DNA of 64,000 nucleotides from Tenrec ecaudatus (Eukaryota; Chordata; Mammalia; Afrosoricida; Tenrecidae). Shown here piece by piece: positions 51,299 through 62,909 of this stretch (the stretch's first letter is position 1; the number at the start of each line of letters is the position of its first letter). Position numbers and translations under genes: made by a program. Below the pieces are notes generated by a model. It did no database searches and had not been told where the DNA came from. It saw only the letters and a list, made by a program, of their open reading frames with translations. The stretch spans positions 79,153,700 to 79,217,699 of the forward strand of contig NC_134546.1 in the NCBI RefSeq assembly GCF_050624435.1, given 5' to 3'.

Positions 51299-51727
51299 AT
51301 GGGCTCTGCCACCCTAGTTCTCCTCATTGCTCTTCTCCCAGGTCAGGATCGCCACAGGGTCTGAGAAGAATGGAGGGGAGTGTGTGTGAAGAGGCAATCT
51401 CTGATCTCTGAATCCTATTTCCTCAGGTGTCTGTACACAGGTGCAGCTGGTTCAGTCTGGGGTAGAGGTGAAGAGACCTGGAGAATCTTTGAGGATTTGC
51501 TGTAAGACATCTGGGTTCAGCTTTACTAGCTACTATTTTCACTGGATTAGGCAGACACCTGGAATAGGCTTGGAATGGATAGGAAGAATTGATCCTGAAA
51601 ACTCTCAAAGTACAACCCATCCTTCCAAGGAAAAGTCACCATCTCCACAGACAACTCCATCAGCACCATGTACCTGTAGTGGAGCAGCCTGAAGGACTCA
51701 GACACGGCCATGTATTACTGTGCAAGA
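51299..51727 (+). pseudogene. IGHV pseudogene, V5-like (clan I), nearly intact
   Basis: Leader exon 1 (51299-51341) encodes MGSATLVLLIALLP with donor GGTCAGG. The intron is 85 bp. The V exon starts at 51427 (GVCT, as in V5 leaders), with V-REGION from 51438. The frame reads [54 protein letters not shown] deletion of about 4 bp in CDR2 then shifts the frame; in the shifted frame it continues [21 protein letters not shown], stop (TAG for CAG), [16 protein letters not shown]. Both Cys and the FR2 Trp are kept. Only two lesions are seen. Confidence 0.95.
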
Positions 51728-51766
51728 CACAGTGAGATAAACCACTTCCTGAGAGGGGAAAAAACC
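51728..51766 (+). promoter_or_regulatory. V recombination signal sequence, 23-bp spacer
   Basis: Heptamer CACAGTG (51728-51734) is the consensus, the spacer (51735-51757) is exactly 23 bp, and the nonamer position reads GAAAAAACC (51758-51766), close to ACAAAAACC. It directly follows the CAR codons of the V5-like relic and looks usable. Confidence 0.92.
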
Positions 51767-52433
51767 CTCAGAGCAGAAGTCTCAGAAACACCTCTCAGTT
51801 CAGCAGAAGAAGAAAAGCTGTCTGCTGTCTCCTAGAGAGTGAGAACAGGAGATCATGTCACAGGCCACTGACATGACAGGGAGGCATCCCCCACGTGGGG
51901 GCACTGATGTCTTTTATTGGATTGGATTCCCCTGGAGTAGCCCTGTCTGTGACAGCTGAATAACAGCAGTGCTATAGAACAGGGGAGGTAAGGTTTTGTT
52001 TGAAATTCTCAGCGTTCAGCCCTTGCTACCCTTGAAGAATGAGCAGGTGCATTTTCTTATAGGAAAGAAAAACCTCAGCTCAAATTTCCTGGCCTTTTTC
52101 TCACGAATGCCATTCTCAATATTATTAGAACTTCTTCCTGATAAGGAGCCACAATCACAATCACAATCGTGTGTTCTTTTATTTGCCTTCTTACGTGATT
52201 CATCTGCCTGCATTCAAATTGATTTGGAGTCAGCTTTAGGAAACTCTCCTGGTGGAGCGGTGGCGCTGTGGCATTAGCAAACTGCTTATGGATCCCAAAC
52301 CTTATACCAGTCAGTTACACTCATAGGGACATACTTGGTGCAGTTTCCTGGTTAAAAGTGACGCCCCTCCCCCACCCCCCAGGAGGAGACTTGAACCTGC
52401 TGAGCCAGGATGTTCTTGGTTCAGAAATGTTTA
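51767..52433. other. No gene recognised
   Basis: V-segment flank. At about 52248-52290 the text GGTGGAGCGGTGGCGCTGTG could be the 5' start of an AfroSINE, but its body is not convincing. Confidence 0.35.
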
Positions 52434-52669
52434 CCTCCTTCCTTCTCCTCTTTCTCCTGAAGATACTGGACCTACCATGGGGTCAGTGTCAGGGAGAATA
52501 TTTTGGATTGATTAGATTCAGGCAGCACCCAGAAAGAGGCCATTGTGTAAAGGGATCTCCTACTTGCCGTCACTGCAGTGCTGACCTTGACCCTGCCAAG
52601 AAACAGTTCTAACTACCCCTGACCTCTGTGAGCACTGAGGACATATCTGTGTATTACAGTGCAGGTGGA
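52434..52669 (+). pseudogene. IGHV pseudogene fragment, V4-like (clan II)
   Basis: A possible leader remnant (TTCCTTCTCCTCTTTCTCC) at 52438-52456 is followed by a damaged V exon. FR2 reads RFRQHPERGH (expected WIRQHPGKGL), and FR3 reads DLDPAKKQF, stop, LPLTSVSTEDISVYYSAG. The second conserved Cys is Ser (TACAGT). FR1 and CDR2 are not recognisable. The family call rests on QHP and on KKQF-L-LTSV, both typical of V4. The + strand orientation agrees with the neighbouring V5-like relic. Confidence 0.8.
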
Positions 52670-52708
52670 CACAGAGAGGGCAGTCAGTGTGGCCCTCACA
52701 GGACAGCT
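52670..52708 (+). promoter_or_regulatory. V recombination signal, degraded
   Basis: Heptamer-position CACAGAG (52670-52676), then a 23-bp spacer with GTCAGTGTGGCCC, reminiscent of the V4 spacer at 27444-27466. The nonamer position AGGACAGCT is unrecognisable. Confidence 0.55.
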
Positions 52709-53229
52709 CTGAGGATGGACTGCATGTGGCATTCTGACCAGCCAGGGGAGTTCAAGACAAACGAGCCCAGGATGCAGGTGCAGGTACATTGCTGAGCACA
52801 GGTGAGGCTTTCTGCTGTGTCTTGAGTTGGTTCTGTTCCCACAGCTCACAAAGAGATCCAGGGGAAACCCTATTTACAATTGCAGAAGTGTACTAATGTC
52901 TCCTAAATTGTAACAAGAACCTCTCGCTGATATCAAGTTGACTTTCTACCCAAAGTGACCTTATAGGACAGGCTCAAACTACCTCTGTAAAAGGTATTTT
53001 CATAGAAGTGCCTGGTCTTCACATCCAAGGGTACATAAGGTAGTAAACTGCAAAGGAGGGGTGGTGAGGAAAGGGAAGAAAAAGAGAGATGTGTGGAGGG
53101 GAAATAGGGCACAGAGCCACCCAGGGGAGAATATTGTTTCTGTTTCCACAGGGAAAGAGGGACCAGACTCAAATCCAGTGTTCTGGGATGCGAATGCACC
53201 CTGATGGCATGGACTGGGGGGCCAGTGGA
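52709..53229. other. No gene recognised
   Basis: V-segment 3' flank and unassigned sequence. The minus-strand 88-codon frame at 52933-53199 is unsupported. Confidence 0.4.
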
Positions 53230-56200
53230 GGGGCCTGAGGGCTCCGTCCCAATACCAGCTACCTGGACAACTGCCTCTCCTTCCCAGAAGAAATTACTTT
53301 AGAGGATGGCACTAAAGCTGCAACTAGGGAAGAGGGACATGTCTGATCAGAGCACACGGGAGCAAATGAAAGGGGAGGAAGAGAGAGTGGAGCACAACCT
53401 GTCACACCAGGCCTGGAGGACAATATCCCTGCTTTGAACAGCCAATGCACAGAGTGAACCATATGGCTGGCCCCAGTATGAGACACGACGTCCCTCATGG
53501 ATCCATGGACCTATGGGGAACAACACTGGAGACTCAGTGTTGAGATTGGCCCGGACTGACCCCATGACACCGAAGCCAAATACTAAAGGCATGCGGCAGA
53601 GCAATGCAGGGAGCAGAGCAGGGAGCTCCCAAGGGGTGCAAAGGATAGGCTTGGGGCCAGAGCATGGTGCTCCATTGGACTTGGTTGCAGGAAACGCTTA
53701 CAGGTCAAAAACCAGACCTTGATCTATTTACAGGTTTTTCTTTCTTTAAAAATTTTTCTATTTCTTTTTTTTAATTAAAAAAAACCATTGTATTAGGGTC
53801 TCACACAACTCTTATCACAATCCATACATATACATACATCAATTGTATAAAACATATCTGTACATTCTTTGTCCTAATCATTTTCTTTCTTTTTAAAAAA
53901 TTTTTTTTTTAATTTTAACAATTTATTAGGGGCTCATACAATTCTTATCACAGTTCATACATATACATACATCAATAGTATAAAGCACATCTGTACAGTC
54001 CCTGCCCTAATCATTTTTTTCTCCTCTTTTCTTTTTTTACATGTTATTAGGGACCCATACAACTCTTATCACCATCCATACATATACATACATCAATTGT
54101 ATAAAGCACATCCATACATTCCCTGCCCCAATCATTCTCAAAGCATTTGCTCTCCACTTAAGCCCCTTGCATCAGGTCCTCTTTTTTTTCCCCTCCCTCC
54201 CCTTTCCCCCTCCCTCATGTGCCCTTGGTAATTTATACCTCGTTATTTTGTCATATCTTGCCCTATCCGGAGTCTCCCTTCCCCCCTTCTCTGCTGTCCC
54301 TCTCCCAGAGAAGAGGTCACATGTGGATCCTTGTAATCAGTTCCCCCCTTCCAACCCACTCACCCTCCACTCTCCCAGCATCGCCCCTCACACCCTTGGT
54401 CCTGAAGGTATCATCCACCCTGGATTCCCTGTACCTCCAGCCCTCATATGTACCAGTGTACAGCCTCTGCCCTATCCAGTCCTGAAAGGTAGAATTCGGA
54501 TCATGGTAGTTGGGGGTAGGAAGCATCCAGGATCTGGGGGAAAGCTGTGTTCTTCATCGGTACTACCTCGCACCCTAATTAACCCATCTCCTCTCCTAAA
54601 CGCCTCTATGAGGGGATCTCCATTGGCCGACACTTGGGCCTTGGGTCTCCACTCTGCACTTCCCCCTTCATTTAATATGGTATATATATACATATACACA
54701 TATATACACACACTTATATCGTTGTTGTTTTTTGCATGATGCCTTATACCTGGTCCCTTGCACCTCGTGATCGCACTGGCCGGTGTGCTTCTTCCATGTG
54801 GGCTTTTTTGCTTCTGAGCTAGATGGCCGTTTGTTTACCTTCAAGCCTTTAAGACCCCAGACACTATCTCTTTTGATAGCCGGGCACCATCAGCTTTCTT
54901 CACCACATTTGCTTATGCACCCATTTGTCTTCAGCGATCCTATCATGGAGGTGTTCAGTCAATGATATGATTTTTTGTTCTTTGATGCTTGGTAACTGAT
55001 CCCTTTGGGACCACTCGATCACACAGGCTGGTGTGTTCTTCCATGTGGACTTTGTTGCTTCTGAGCTAGATGGCCGCTTGTTTATCTTCAAGCCTTTAAG
55101 ACCCCAGTCACTATCTCTTTTGATAGCCGGGCACCATCAGCTTTCTTCACCACATTTACTTGTTCACCCACTTTGGCTCCAGCCGTTGTGTCGGGAGAGT
55201 GAGCATCATAGAGTTCCAATTTAATAAAAGAAGGTATTCATGCATTGAGGGAGTGTTTGAGTAGAGGCCCAAGGTCCTTCCGCCACCTTAATACTTGCCC
55301 TATAAATATAGACACATAGATCTATTTCCCCATCTTCCTATATATATTTGCATGTACTTGTCTTTGTCTAGAACTCCATGAATGCCCTTTGACTCCTAGC
55401 TCTTTCCTCCATCTCCCTTGACTTTCCTCCTGCCCTACTACCATGCTTCATTGCCACCTGGGCTAGAGTATATCTCTTCTCTAAGCAACCTTACCCTTGA
55501 TCATTTCCCACCATGTCTGCCACTCCCCCTTCTCTACCATTTGGGGTCCCATGTTTTTCCCTTGTCTATTTCTTTTTTAAAATTAATTTATTCTTTTAGG
55601 AGTCATTGGTTTTCTTTTTTTGTTGTCATCATTGTGTTCTCTTTTGTCGTTTGCCTTGCCTTGTTTTTTGGGTGCATATTATTATTATTTCTGCAGATCT
55701 ATCTAGAAAAGATAGGCTGGATGAACAGTATGGAGGAGAAAACATTGGGACCTATGTTTCCGGGGGGACATGGGAGAGGGGTAGGTTGGGGTAAGAAGGT
55801 GGTGTTGACCAACCCAGGGACAAGGGAGCAACAAGTGATCCAAAATTAGTAGCAAGGAGGGTGTGATAGGCCTGGTAAGGGGAATGTAACCAAGAGAAAT
55901 TACTAAAACCCGAATGAAGGCTGAGCATGATAGTGGGACAAAATGAAAGGAAAGGGAAATAGAGGAAAGAACTAGGAGGCAAGGGGTATTCTTAAAGGTC
56001 TATATACAGGCATGTACACGTGTAAATATATTTTAATATGATGATGGGGAAATAGATCTATGTGCATATATTTATAGGTATAGTATAACCTTTAAGGTAG
56101 CAGATGGACATTGGACCTCCACTCAAGTACTTACTCAATGCAAGAGCACATTGTTTTACTAAATTGGCATTCCATGCTGCTCACCTTCCAGACACGATCA

Positions 56201-56570
56201 CTTAAGACATATGTGTGCATATGCAAATATGGTGAAGAAGGCTGATGATGCCCAGCTATCAAAATATATAGCATCTGGGCTCTTAAAGGTTTGAAGATAA
56301 ATAAGAAGCCATGGAGCTCAGAAGAACAAAGCCCACATGGAAGAAGCACACCATCCCGCGTGACCATGAGCTGTTAAAAGGATCAGGTACCAGGCATCAA
56401 AGAACGAAAAAATCATATCATTTTAAATGAGGATGAGTCCAGAATTGGAGAGCCAAAGCCTATCTGTAGGGAACTGGACATTCCCTTACTGAATGGTAGC
56501 GGGGAGGAGATGAGTCTGTCAGGTTGCAAGGCAGCAATGATGAAACATACAACTTTCCACAAAGGAAAAT
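53230..56570 (+). mobile_element. L1/HAL1 3'-UTR element, split by a second copy
   Basis: The left part (53230-53756) matches the reverse of 9480-9960 (GGCTGGCCCCAGTATGAGAC, GACATGTCTGATCAGAGCAC). The right part (55579-56570) continues where it stops (AGGAGTCATTGG, then AGATAGGCTGGATGAACAGT) and contains one 250-bp module (56150-56400). The 3' end and tail are missing after GATGAAACATACAACTTTCC. Between them lies a minus-strand copy (53771-55564). Confidence 0.8.
53771..55564 (-). mobile_element. L1/HAL1 3' insertion nested in an opposite copy
   Basis: A 5'-truncated, 3'-complete copy in minus orientation. The flanking direct repeat TCTATTTCTTTTTT occurs at 53757-53770 and 55565-55578. The 3' terminal segment is present three times (TATTAGGG at 53791 and 54045, TATTAGGGG at 53924), each followed by a T-rich spacer on the plus strand. 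Two copies of the 250-bp module follow (anchor TTCAAGCCTTTAAGACCCC at about 54839 and 55088). Frames such as 54041-54739 (232 codons) are not genes. Confidence 0.85.
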
Positions 56571-56956
56571 ACAAATATAGTCCACAAAATAAGTGATATG
56601 AAAGTGGCAGGCTTATCCCCAGTTGATAGTGGAAAATGTGTGAGTCCAGAGGCTGAGTGTGTGGGGTGATTAGGCAGTCCCACTGGGTTCCTCTGTCACC
56701 AGATTCATTGTATGTTATTCACTGCACAGCATGGTGTCTATTAGCAACTTTATATCCTCTGCAGTCTGAAAATGAATGACTTTCTAAATTGCTAGTATTA
56801 TGATGAAGGTAAAACAAATTTATTTTGTTTTTAACTTGACATTTAATTCGAGAAGTGTGACTATTTCTCAGAAAGTGAATTTTCGCATAAATGCTAACTA
56901 AAAGTTAGTGCAAATTTATATCACAAGTAGAGAATATTTAAGAATAAAAATATATT
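56571..56956. other. No gene recognised
   Basis: Unique-looking AT-rich sequence between two L1-family copies. Confidence 0.4.
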
Positions 56957-58725
56957 TTTTCAAGGGAACAACAAGTGATCAAAATTGGTGGTGAGGAGGG
57001 TGTAGAAGGCTTGGTAGGGTTTGATCATGGGTAATGTAAAACCTATAGGAATTACTGAAACCCAAATTAAGGCTGAGTATGATAGTGGGACAAGAGGAAA
57101 GTAAAAGGAAATAGAAGAAAGTAATAGGAGGCAAGGGACATATATAGGGGTCTAAATAAAGGCATACACATATGTAAATATATTTATATAGGATGATGGG
57201 GAAATAGATCTATCTGTATATATGTATAGGTTTAGTATTAAGGTACCAGATGGGCATTGGGTCTCCACTCAAATACACCCTCAATGCAAGAATACTTTGT
57301 TCTGTTAAACTGGCATTCCATGATGCTCACCTTCCCGAAACGGTTGCTGAAGACAACGCAGGTGCATAAACAACTGTGGAGAAAAAAGTTAATGGCTTTC
57401 AAAAAATAAAACTTTTAGGGCCTTAAAGACTTGAAGGTAAACAAGCGACTGTCTAGCTCAGAAGCAACAAAGCCCACATGGAAGTAGCACACCAGCTTGT
57501 GTGATAGTGAGGTGCTGAAGGGATAAGTTGTCAGGCATCAAAGAACAACAACAAAAAAATCTTATTATTGTTGCACACCTTCCTGTTACGATCACTGAAG
57601 GCAATTGGGTATGTAAGCAAATGTGGTGAAGAAAGCTGACGGTGCCTGGGTAACAAAAGCTATAGCATTTCGGGTCTTAAAGGCTTGAAGATAAAGAAGC
57701 AGCTATCTAGCTCAGAAACAACAAAGCCCAAAATAAAGAAACACGCCAGCCTGTGTGATCATCAGATGTTGAAGGGATCAAGTGTCAGACATCAAAGAAC
57801 AAAAAATCATACCATCATGTGCTCACCCTCGTCATAATATCACTGAAGACAAATGGGTGCATAAGCAAAATTGGTGAAGAAAGATGATGGTGCCTGGCTA
57901 ACAAAAGATATAATGTTTGGGGTCTAAAGGGCTTGAAGGTAAACAGGCAGCCATCTGGTTAAGAAGCAACAAAGCCCACATGGAAAATGCACACCAGCCT
58001 GTGGGATCAAGAGGTGTCAAAAGGATCAGGTATCAGGCATCAAAGAACAAAATATCAAATCATTTTGAATGAGGGGAATGCAGATTGGGGACCCAAGACC
58101 CATCTCGGTGACTGGACATGCCCTTATAGAAGGGTCTCTGGGAGGAGACGAGCCAGTCAGGGTACAGTGTAGCAATGATAAAATATACAACTTTCCACTA
58201 GTTCCTAAATGCTTCCTCCCCTCCCCCACTATCATGATACCAATGCTACCTTACAAATCTGGCTAGACCAGAGGATGTACACTGGTACATATAGGAACTA
58301 GAAACACAGGGAATCCAGGACAGATGATTGCTTCAGGATAATTGCTGAAAGTGACAATACCGGGAGGGTTGAGGAAGGGTGGGGTGGAAAGGGGGAATTG
58401 ATTACAAGGATCTACATATAACTTCCTCCCTGGGGATGGACAACCGAAAAATGGGTGAAGGGAGATGTCAGACAGTGTAAGATATGACAAAATAATAATA
58501 ATTTATGAATTATCAAGGGTTCATGAGGGAGGGGAGACCAGGGAGGGTGGGGAAGAATGAGGAGCTGATACCAAGGGCTTCAGTAGAAAGAAAATGTGTT
58601 GAGAATGATCATGGTAACAAATGTACAAATGTGCTCAACACAATGGATGGTTGTATGGATTTTGAGAAGAGTTGTATGAGCCTCCAATAATATGATGAAT
58701 ATATATGTATTTATGTATTGTATGT
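56957..58725 (+). mobile_element. L1/HAL1 3' insertion with three 250-bp modules
   Basis: A 5'-truncated copy reaching the 3' end (GAAGAGTTGTATGAGCCTCC followed by an AT-rich tail). It contains three tandem modules, marked by the anchor TAAAG(A/G)CTTGAAG-like text at about 57423, 57677 and 57925, spaced about 250 bp. Each module includes AGCTCAGAAGCAACAAAGCC or a variant and GGCATCAAAGAACAA. Confidence 0.82.
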
Positions 58726-60061
58726 ATGTATGTTCAAATTCTACTCTTTATTTTACTGACTCGTAAAAGTCAGCATACTTCATGAAGACTCTAAGCACCC
58801 TCCTTCCTCCCAGCTCCTCTCACAACAAACAGCAAGGAAAATCATTCACTCTCTCTCCCAATAGCTAAAGTCAAAGCAAAACACATTCTAAAAATATTAC
58901 ATGACTGAGTTTTTTAGAGTGGCCTTGATATTGCCTTGGCTGCTTCAGCCAAATATATTAAAGATCAAGGGACTGGATTTTTCTTTTAATTTCCATGATA
59001 CCTCTGCATTTAAACTCTCAAAATATTCTTTGTGAATCATTTCAATTATTATTGTCCATTTCTGCATTGTTTTATTTCCCCTTCAGTAAACTCTTTAATT
59101 TTTCACTGAAGCTCTAATTTGTTGTTTGGAAGGAGGAACAGAAAAGGAAATCATATGTATATTTCTTGACCACTGATGCCAACCAATTACTTCCAAATTC
59201 CTTTTTAAAAAGACAGACAGAAAGAAAACAAACAATAAATGAGAATAAATTGACCATTTCTTGGAAAAAGTTATCTTTGATAAATAATCTTCTGTGGCAA
59301 GGTTGTATTTGTTGTAAATATAACATAGTAGCTAAGGTGACTCTGACTACAGTATAAGAACAATTATGAGCATTGGACAATCTGTTTGAGATTATTGCCA
59401 AACCTGTTTACTGTTGTGTCACAATGTAAATTCCACATCCTGTCCCAGGAAATTCCCCTTGGATATGAGATGTCACTACAGATGTTGTAGTGTCTCATTT
59501 ATTGCCCATAATACTTCCGCATTTTCCTTCTTGATAACCTGTATCTGTTAAGTGATTTTGTACCAGAAAAATATTCCATTATACCGAATGAGTATCAGTT
59601 TTGACTAAATCTGGCCAGGCAAACATGTCCACAAAAGACATCCCCAACCTTCAAGTCACAGGTCACATGGAACAAAAGGACTTCGTCAAGGAATCAAAAG
59701 CGACCATAGATACGTCACCAGACTAAATAAGTAGACGTGTGGAATCAAGAAGTACAAGGAGCCATAACTTGTTAAGAATTATAGCCCTATCCTAATCCAG
59801 ATGCATGCTAATCCCTGTGAAATGTTTCATATCCATATGCTACACATTTACTTACTGGTATACTTGTCTAAAACTGTAAACTTGACTCATCATTATTTTT
59901 CAGAAGCTTTCCTTGGGGAATCTTCTGGCTCAGTCCTTGCTTGATATAAGGAAAGCAGACCCCTTTCGCTTTCATGCAGCCCCCGTTTTTTTCTCAGCAA
60001 GAGCCCTTTGGGTAACATGTTGTATCTTTCCTTGTGCTGAGTGTGTTTTTTTGATTGTTTG
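58726..60061. other. No gene recognised
   Basis: About 1.3 kb with small unsupported frames (59114-59401 minus and 59166-59357 plus overlap each other). A short TGTATGTA run lies at 58712-58733. Confidence 0.4.
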
Positions 60062-62270
60062 TTTTTAAATCACTTTATTAGGGGCTCATACAACTCTTTT
60101 TTTCCATCTTTTTAAAAATCATTTTTAGGGGCTCCTGCAACTTTTATCACAATCCATACATATATCAATTATCTAAAGCACAATTGTACATTCATTGCCC
60201 TCAAAATTCTTAAAACATTTGCTCTCCACTTAAGCCCTTGGCATCAGCTCCTCATTTCCCCCCTCCCTCACCGCTCCCCGCTCCCTCATAAACCCTTGAT
60301 AAATTATAAATTATTATTATTACACTGTCCAACGTCTCCCTTCACCCACTTTTGGGTTGTCATCCCCTAGGAAGGTGGTTATATGTAGATCCTTGTAATC
60401 GGTTCCTCCTTTCCACCCTACCCTTCCTCCACTTTCTCCGTATCACCACTCACACCACTGGTCCTGAAGGGATCATCCATCCTGGGTTCCCTGTGTTATG
60501 AGTTCCTATCTGTACCAGTGTACATCTTCTTGTCTAGCCAGATTTGTAAGGTAGAATTGGGATCATGATAGTGGTGGGGGGAAGAAGCATTTAGGAACTA
60601 GGGGAAAGTTGTATGTTTCATCTTTGCTACACTGCACCCTGACTGGCTTATCTCCTCCCCGCGACCCTTCTGTAAGGGGATGTCCAATTACCAGAGATGG
60701 GCTTTGGGTCTCCGCTCTGAACACCCCCTCATTCACAATGATATGATTTTTTTTGTTCTTATGATGCCTGATAACTGATCCCTTCGACACCTCATGATCA
60801 CACAGGCTGGTGTGCGCTTCTTCCATGTGGGATTTGCTGCTTCTGAGATAGATGGCCACTTGTTTACCTTTAAGAATTTAAGACCTCAGACTCTATATCT
60901 TTTGATAACTGGGCACCATCAACTTTCTTCACCACATTTCCTTATGCACCCATTTGTCTTCAGTGATCCTAGCATGTAGGTTGGCACACATTGATATGTT
61001 GGGTTTTTTTCTTTGAAACCTGTTAACTGATCCCTTCAAAACCTCGTGATTGCACAGGCTAGTGTTCTTCTCCCACATGGTCTTTGTTGCTTTCGAGTTA
61101 GATGGCCACTTGTTTACTTTCAAGCCTTTAAGACCATAAATGCTATATCTTTCAATAGCCGGGCACCATCAGCTTTCTTCACTACATTTGCTTATTCACC
61201 AGTTTTGTCTTCAGTGATTGTGTTGGGAAGGTGAGCATCATAGAATGCCAGTTTAATAGAACAAAGTATTCTTCCATTGAGGGACTACTTGAATGGAGAC
61301 CCAATGTCCATCTGCTACCTTAATACTAAACCTATAAATATATGCACATAGATCCATTTTCCCATCCTCATATATAAATATATTTACATATGTACATGCC
61401 TTTATTTAGACCTCTATAAATGCCCTTTGCCTCCTAGCTCTTTCCTTTTGTTCTTTTGACTTTTTTCTTGTTCCAGTGTCATGCTCGTTCTTCATTTGCG
61501 TTTCAGTAATTCCTCTTGGTTACATTATCCTTGATTGTGCCCCCCGCCTCCCACCCCCAGGGCCCCTACACCCTCCTCACCACCGATTTGGATCACTTGT
61601 TGTTCCCTTGTCTCTGAGTTTGTTAACACTCCTACCTTTCCCCCCACCTCCTCCTCTCCCATGTCCCCCAGATCTGTCGGTCCCATTGTTTTTTTCCTCC
61701 AGATTGTTTATCCAGCCTATCTTATTTAGACAGACCTGCGGAGATAATAACATGCACAAAAACAAGACAGAGAAAAAGCAAGCAACAAAATAAACAACAA
61801 CAACAAGCCAATGACAAAAACAAAACACAACTACAAGAAAGAAAAACTTTGACTTAGTTCAGGGACTGTTTGTTGGCCTTTAGGAGTGTTTTCTGGATGA
61901 GTCTGATGGGGCACCAAGCCCTGTCCCCGAAGTCTATAGTTGGTATTCCCTGGGGACTTTGTTGCTCTGTTCTCCTTACTGTTCTGTTGAATTCCCTTAG
62001 TGTTTTGCCTCAGTGTGTTGGGATCAGATCGGGTGGAATTTCCACACTGTGTCTCCAGTGTTGTCCCCTGTAGGTCTCTGGGTCAGTGAGGAATGTCGTA
62101 TATCATAGGGGGGCCGGCCATAAGGTCTTCTGTGTGGATTAGCTGCTCTGAGGGGGAATTGGCATCCTTCTTAAGGGGGGCGTTTTGAACCTATTTCTGA
62201 GGTGTGGTCTTGCAAGCATGTCCTCAGGGGCAATCATGGACCCAGGAAAAATGGCTGACCCTCTTCTAGG
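60062..62270 (-). mobile_element. L1/HAL1 3' insertion with two 250-bp modules
   Basis: On the plus strand it begins with the T-rich tail, TCACTTTATTAGGGGCTCAT, and a second partial terminal repeat at about 60115. It passes through CCCTTGATAAATTATAAATT and two modules (anchors near 60862 and 61113), then follows the same sequence as 8770-9830 of the half-L1 copy, ending near the TC microsatellite. It is 5'-truncated before ORF1. Confidence 0.83.
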
Positions 62271-62275
62271 AAATA

Positions 62276-62276
62276 G

Positions 62277-62348
<72 letters not shown>

Positions 62349-62495
62349 TTTCTGTTTCTCCTTCTGTCTCTGTCTCTCTCTTTCTCTCTCCCTCTCTCTC
62401 TCCCTCTCTCTATTTCTCCTTCTGTCTCTGTCTCTCTCTTTCTCTCTCCCTCTCTCTTTTTCTCCTTCTGTCTCTGTCTCTCTCTGTCTCCCTGT
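62276..62495. repeat. (TC)n microsatellite with interrupted tail
   Basis: A pure TC run (about 62279-62343), then CTCTCT interspersed with TTTCTCCTTCTGTCTCTGTC repeated about every 60-70 bases. The Ser/Leu-rich and Arg/Glu-rich frames across it are artefacts of low complexity. Confidence 0.95.
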
Positions 62496-62909
62496 ACTCC
62501 ACCACCCACCCCCAGCTGCAGTAGTCTACCACCTGTGACCATAACTTCCTGTTTTGGCGCCATTTGCTTGTATACTTAGGCATCTATATCTTATGGATGA
62601 GAAGGATTATATTCTGATAAAATCCACATGGTTCCCCATGTTCCTCTTAGTCTCTATGAGGTTTCACCAGTAAACTTGTTTAATAGGAAATCATTTATAT
62701 TTCCAAATATTATAAATGCCCACTACTTTCCTCACGACAGAATATCTGCCCCTCAGTTATCATTCTAATAGATGGATACACAAGAAGGTGCAGTACTCTG
62801 CTGATGAAAACCAGCCTAGGCCAACCCTCAACTCTAGGAGAGAGGTCACAGCCATGGGTTGCCCAGGTCTCTTCATTCACCAAACAGCTATGATTATACT
62901 CAACTAACA
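62496..62909. other. No gene recognised
   Basis: Flank upstream of the V3-like leader. I looked for an ATGCAAAT octamer and did not find one. Confidence 0.4.

Noticed and set aside
54041..54739. 232-codon plus-strand frame
   Set aside because: It is antisense to an L1-family 3' UTR that has frames broken at other positions in every other copy.
53230..56570. Twin-priming explanation for the plus-minus-plus structure
   Set aside because: The minus and plus pieces overlap widely in element coordinates, and a target duplication brackets the minus copy, so a nested insertion explains it better.
62185..62563. Ser/Leu-rich (plus) and Arg/Glu-rich (minus) frames
   Set aside because: Both come from the TC microsatellite and have no unique sequence.
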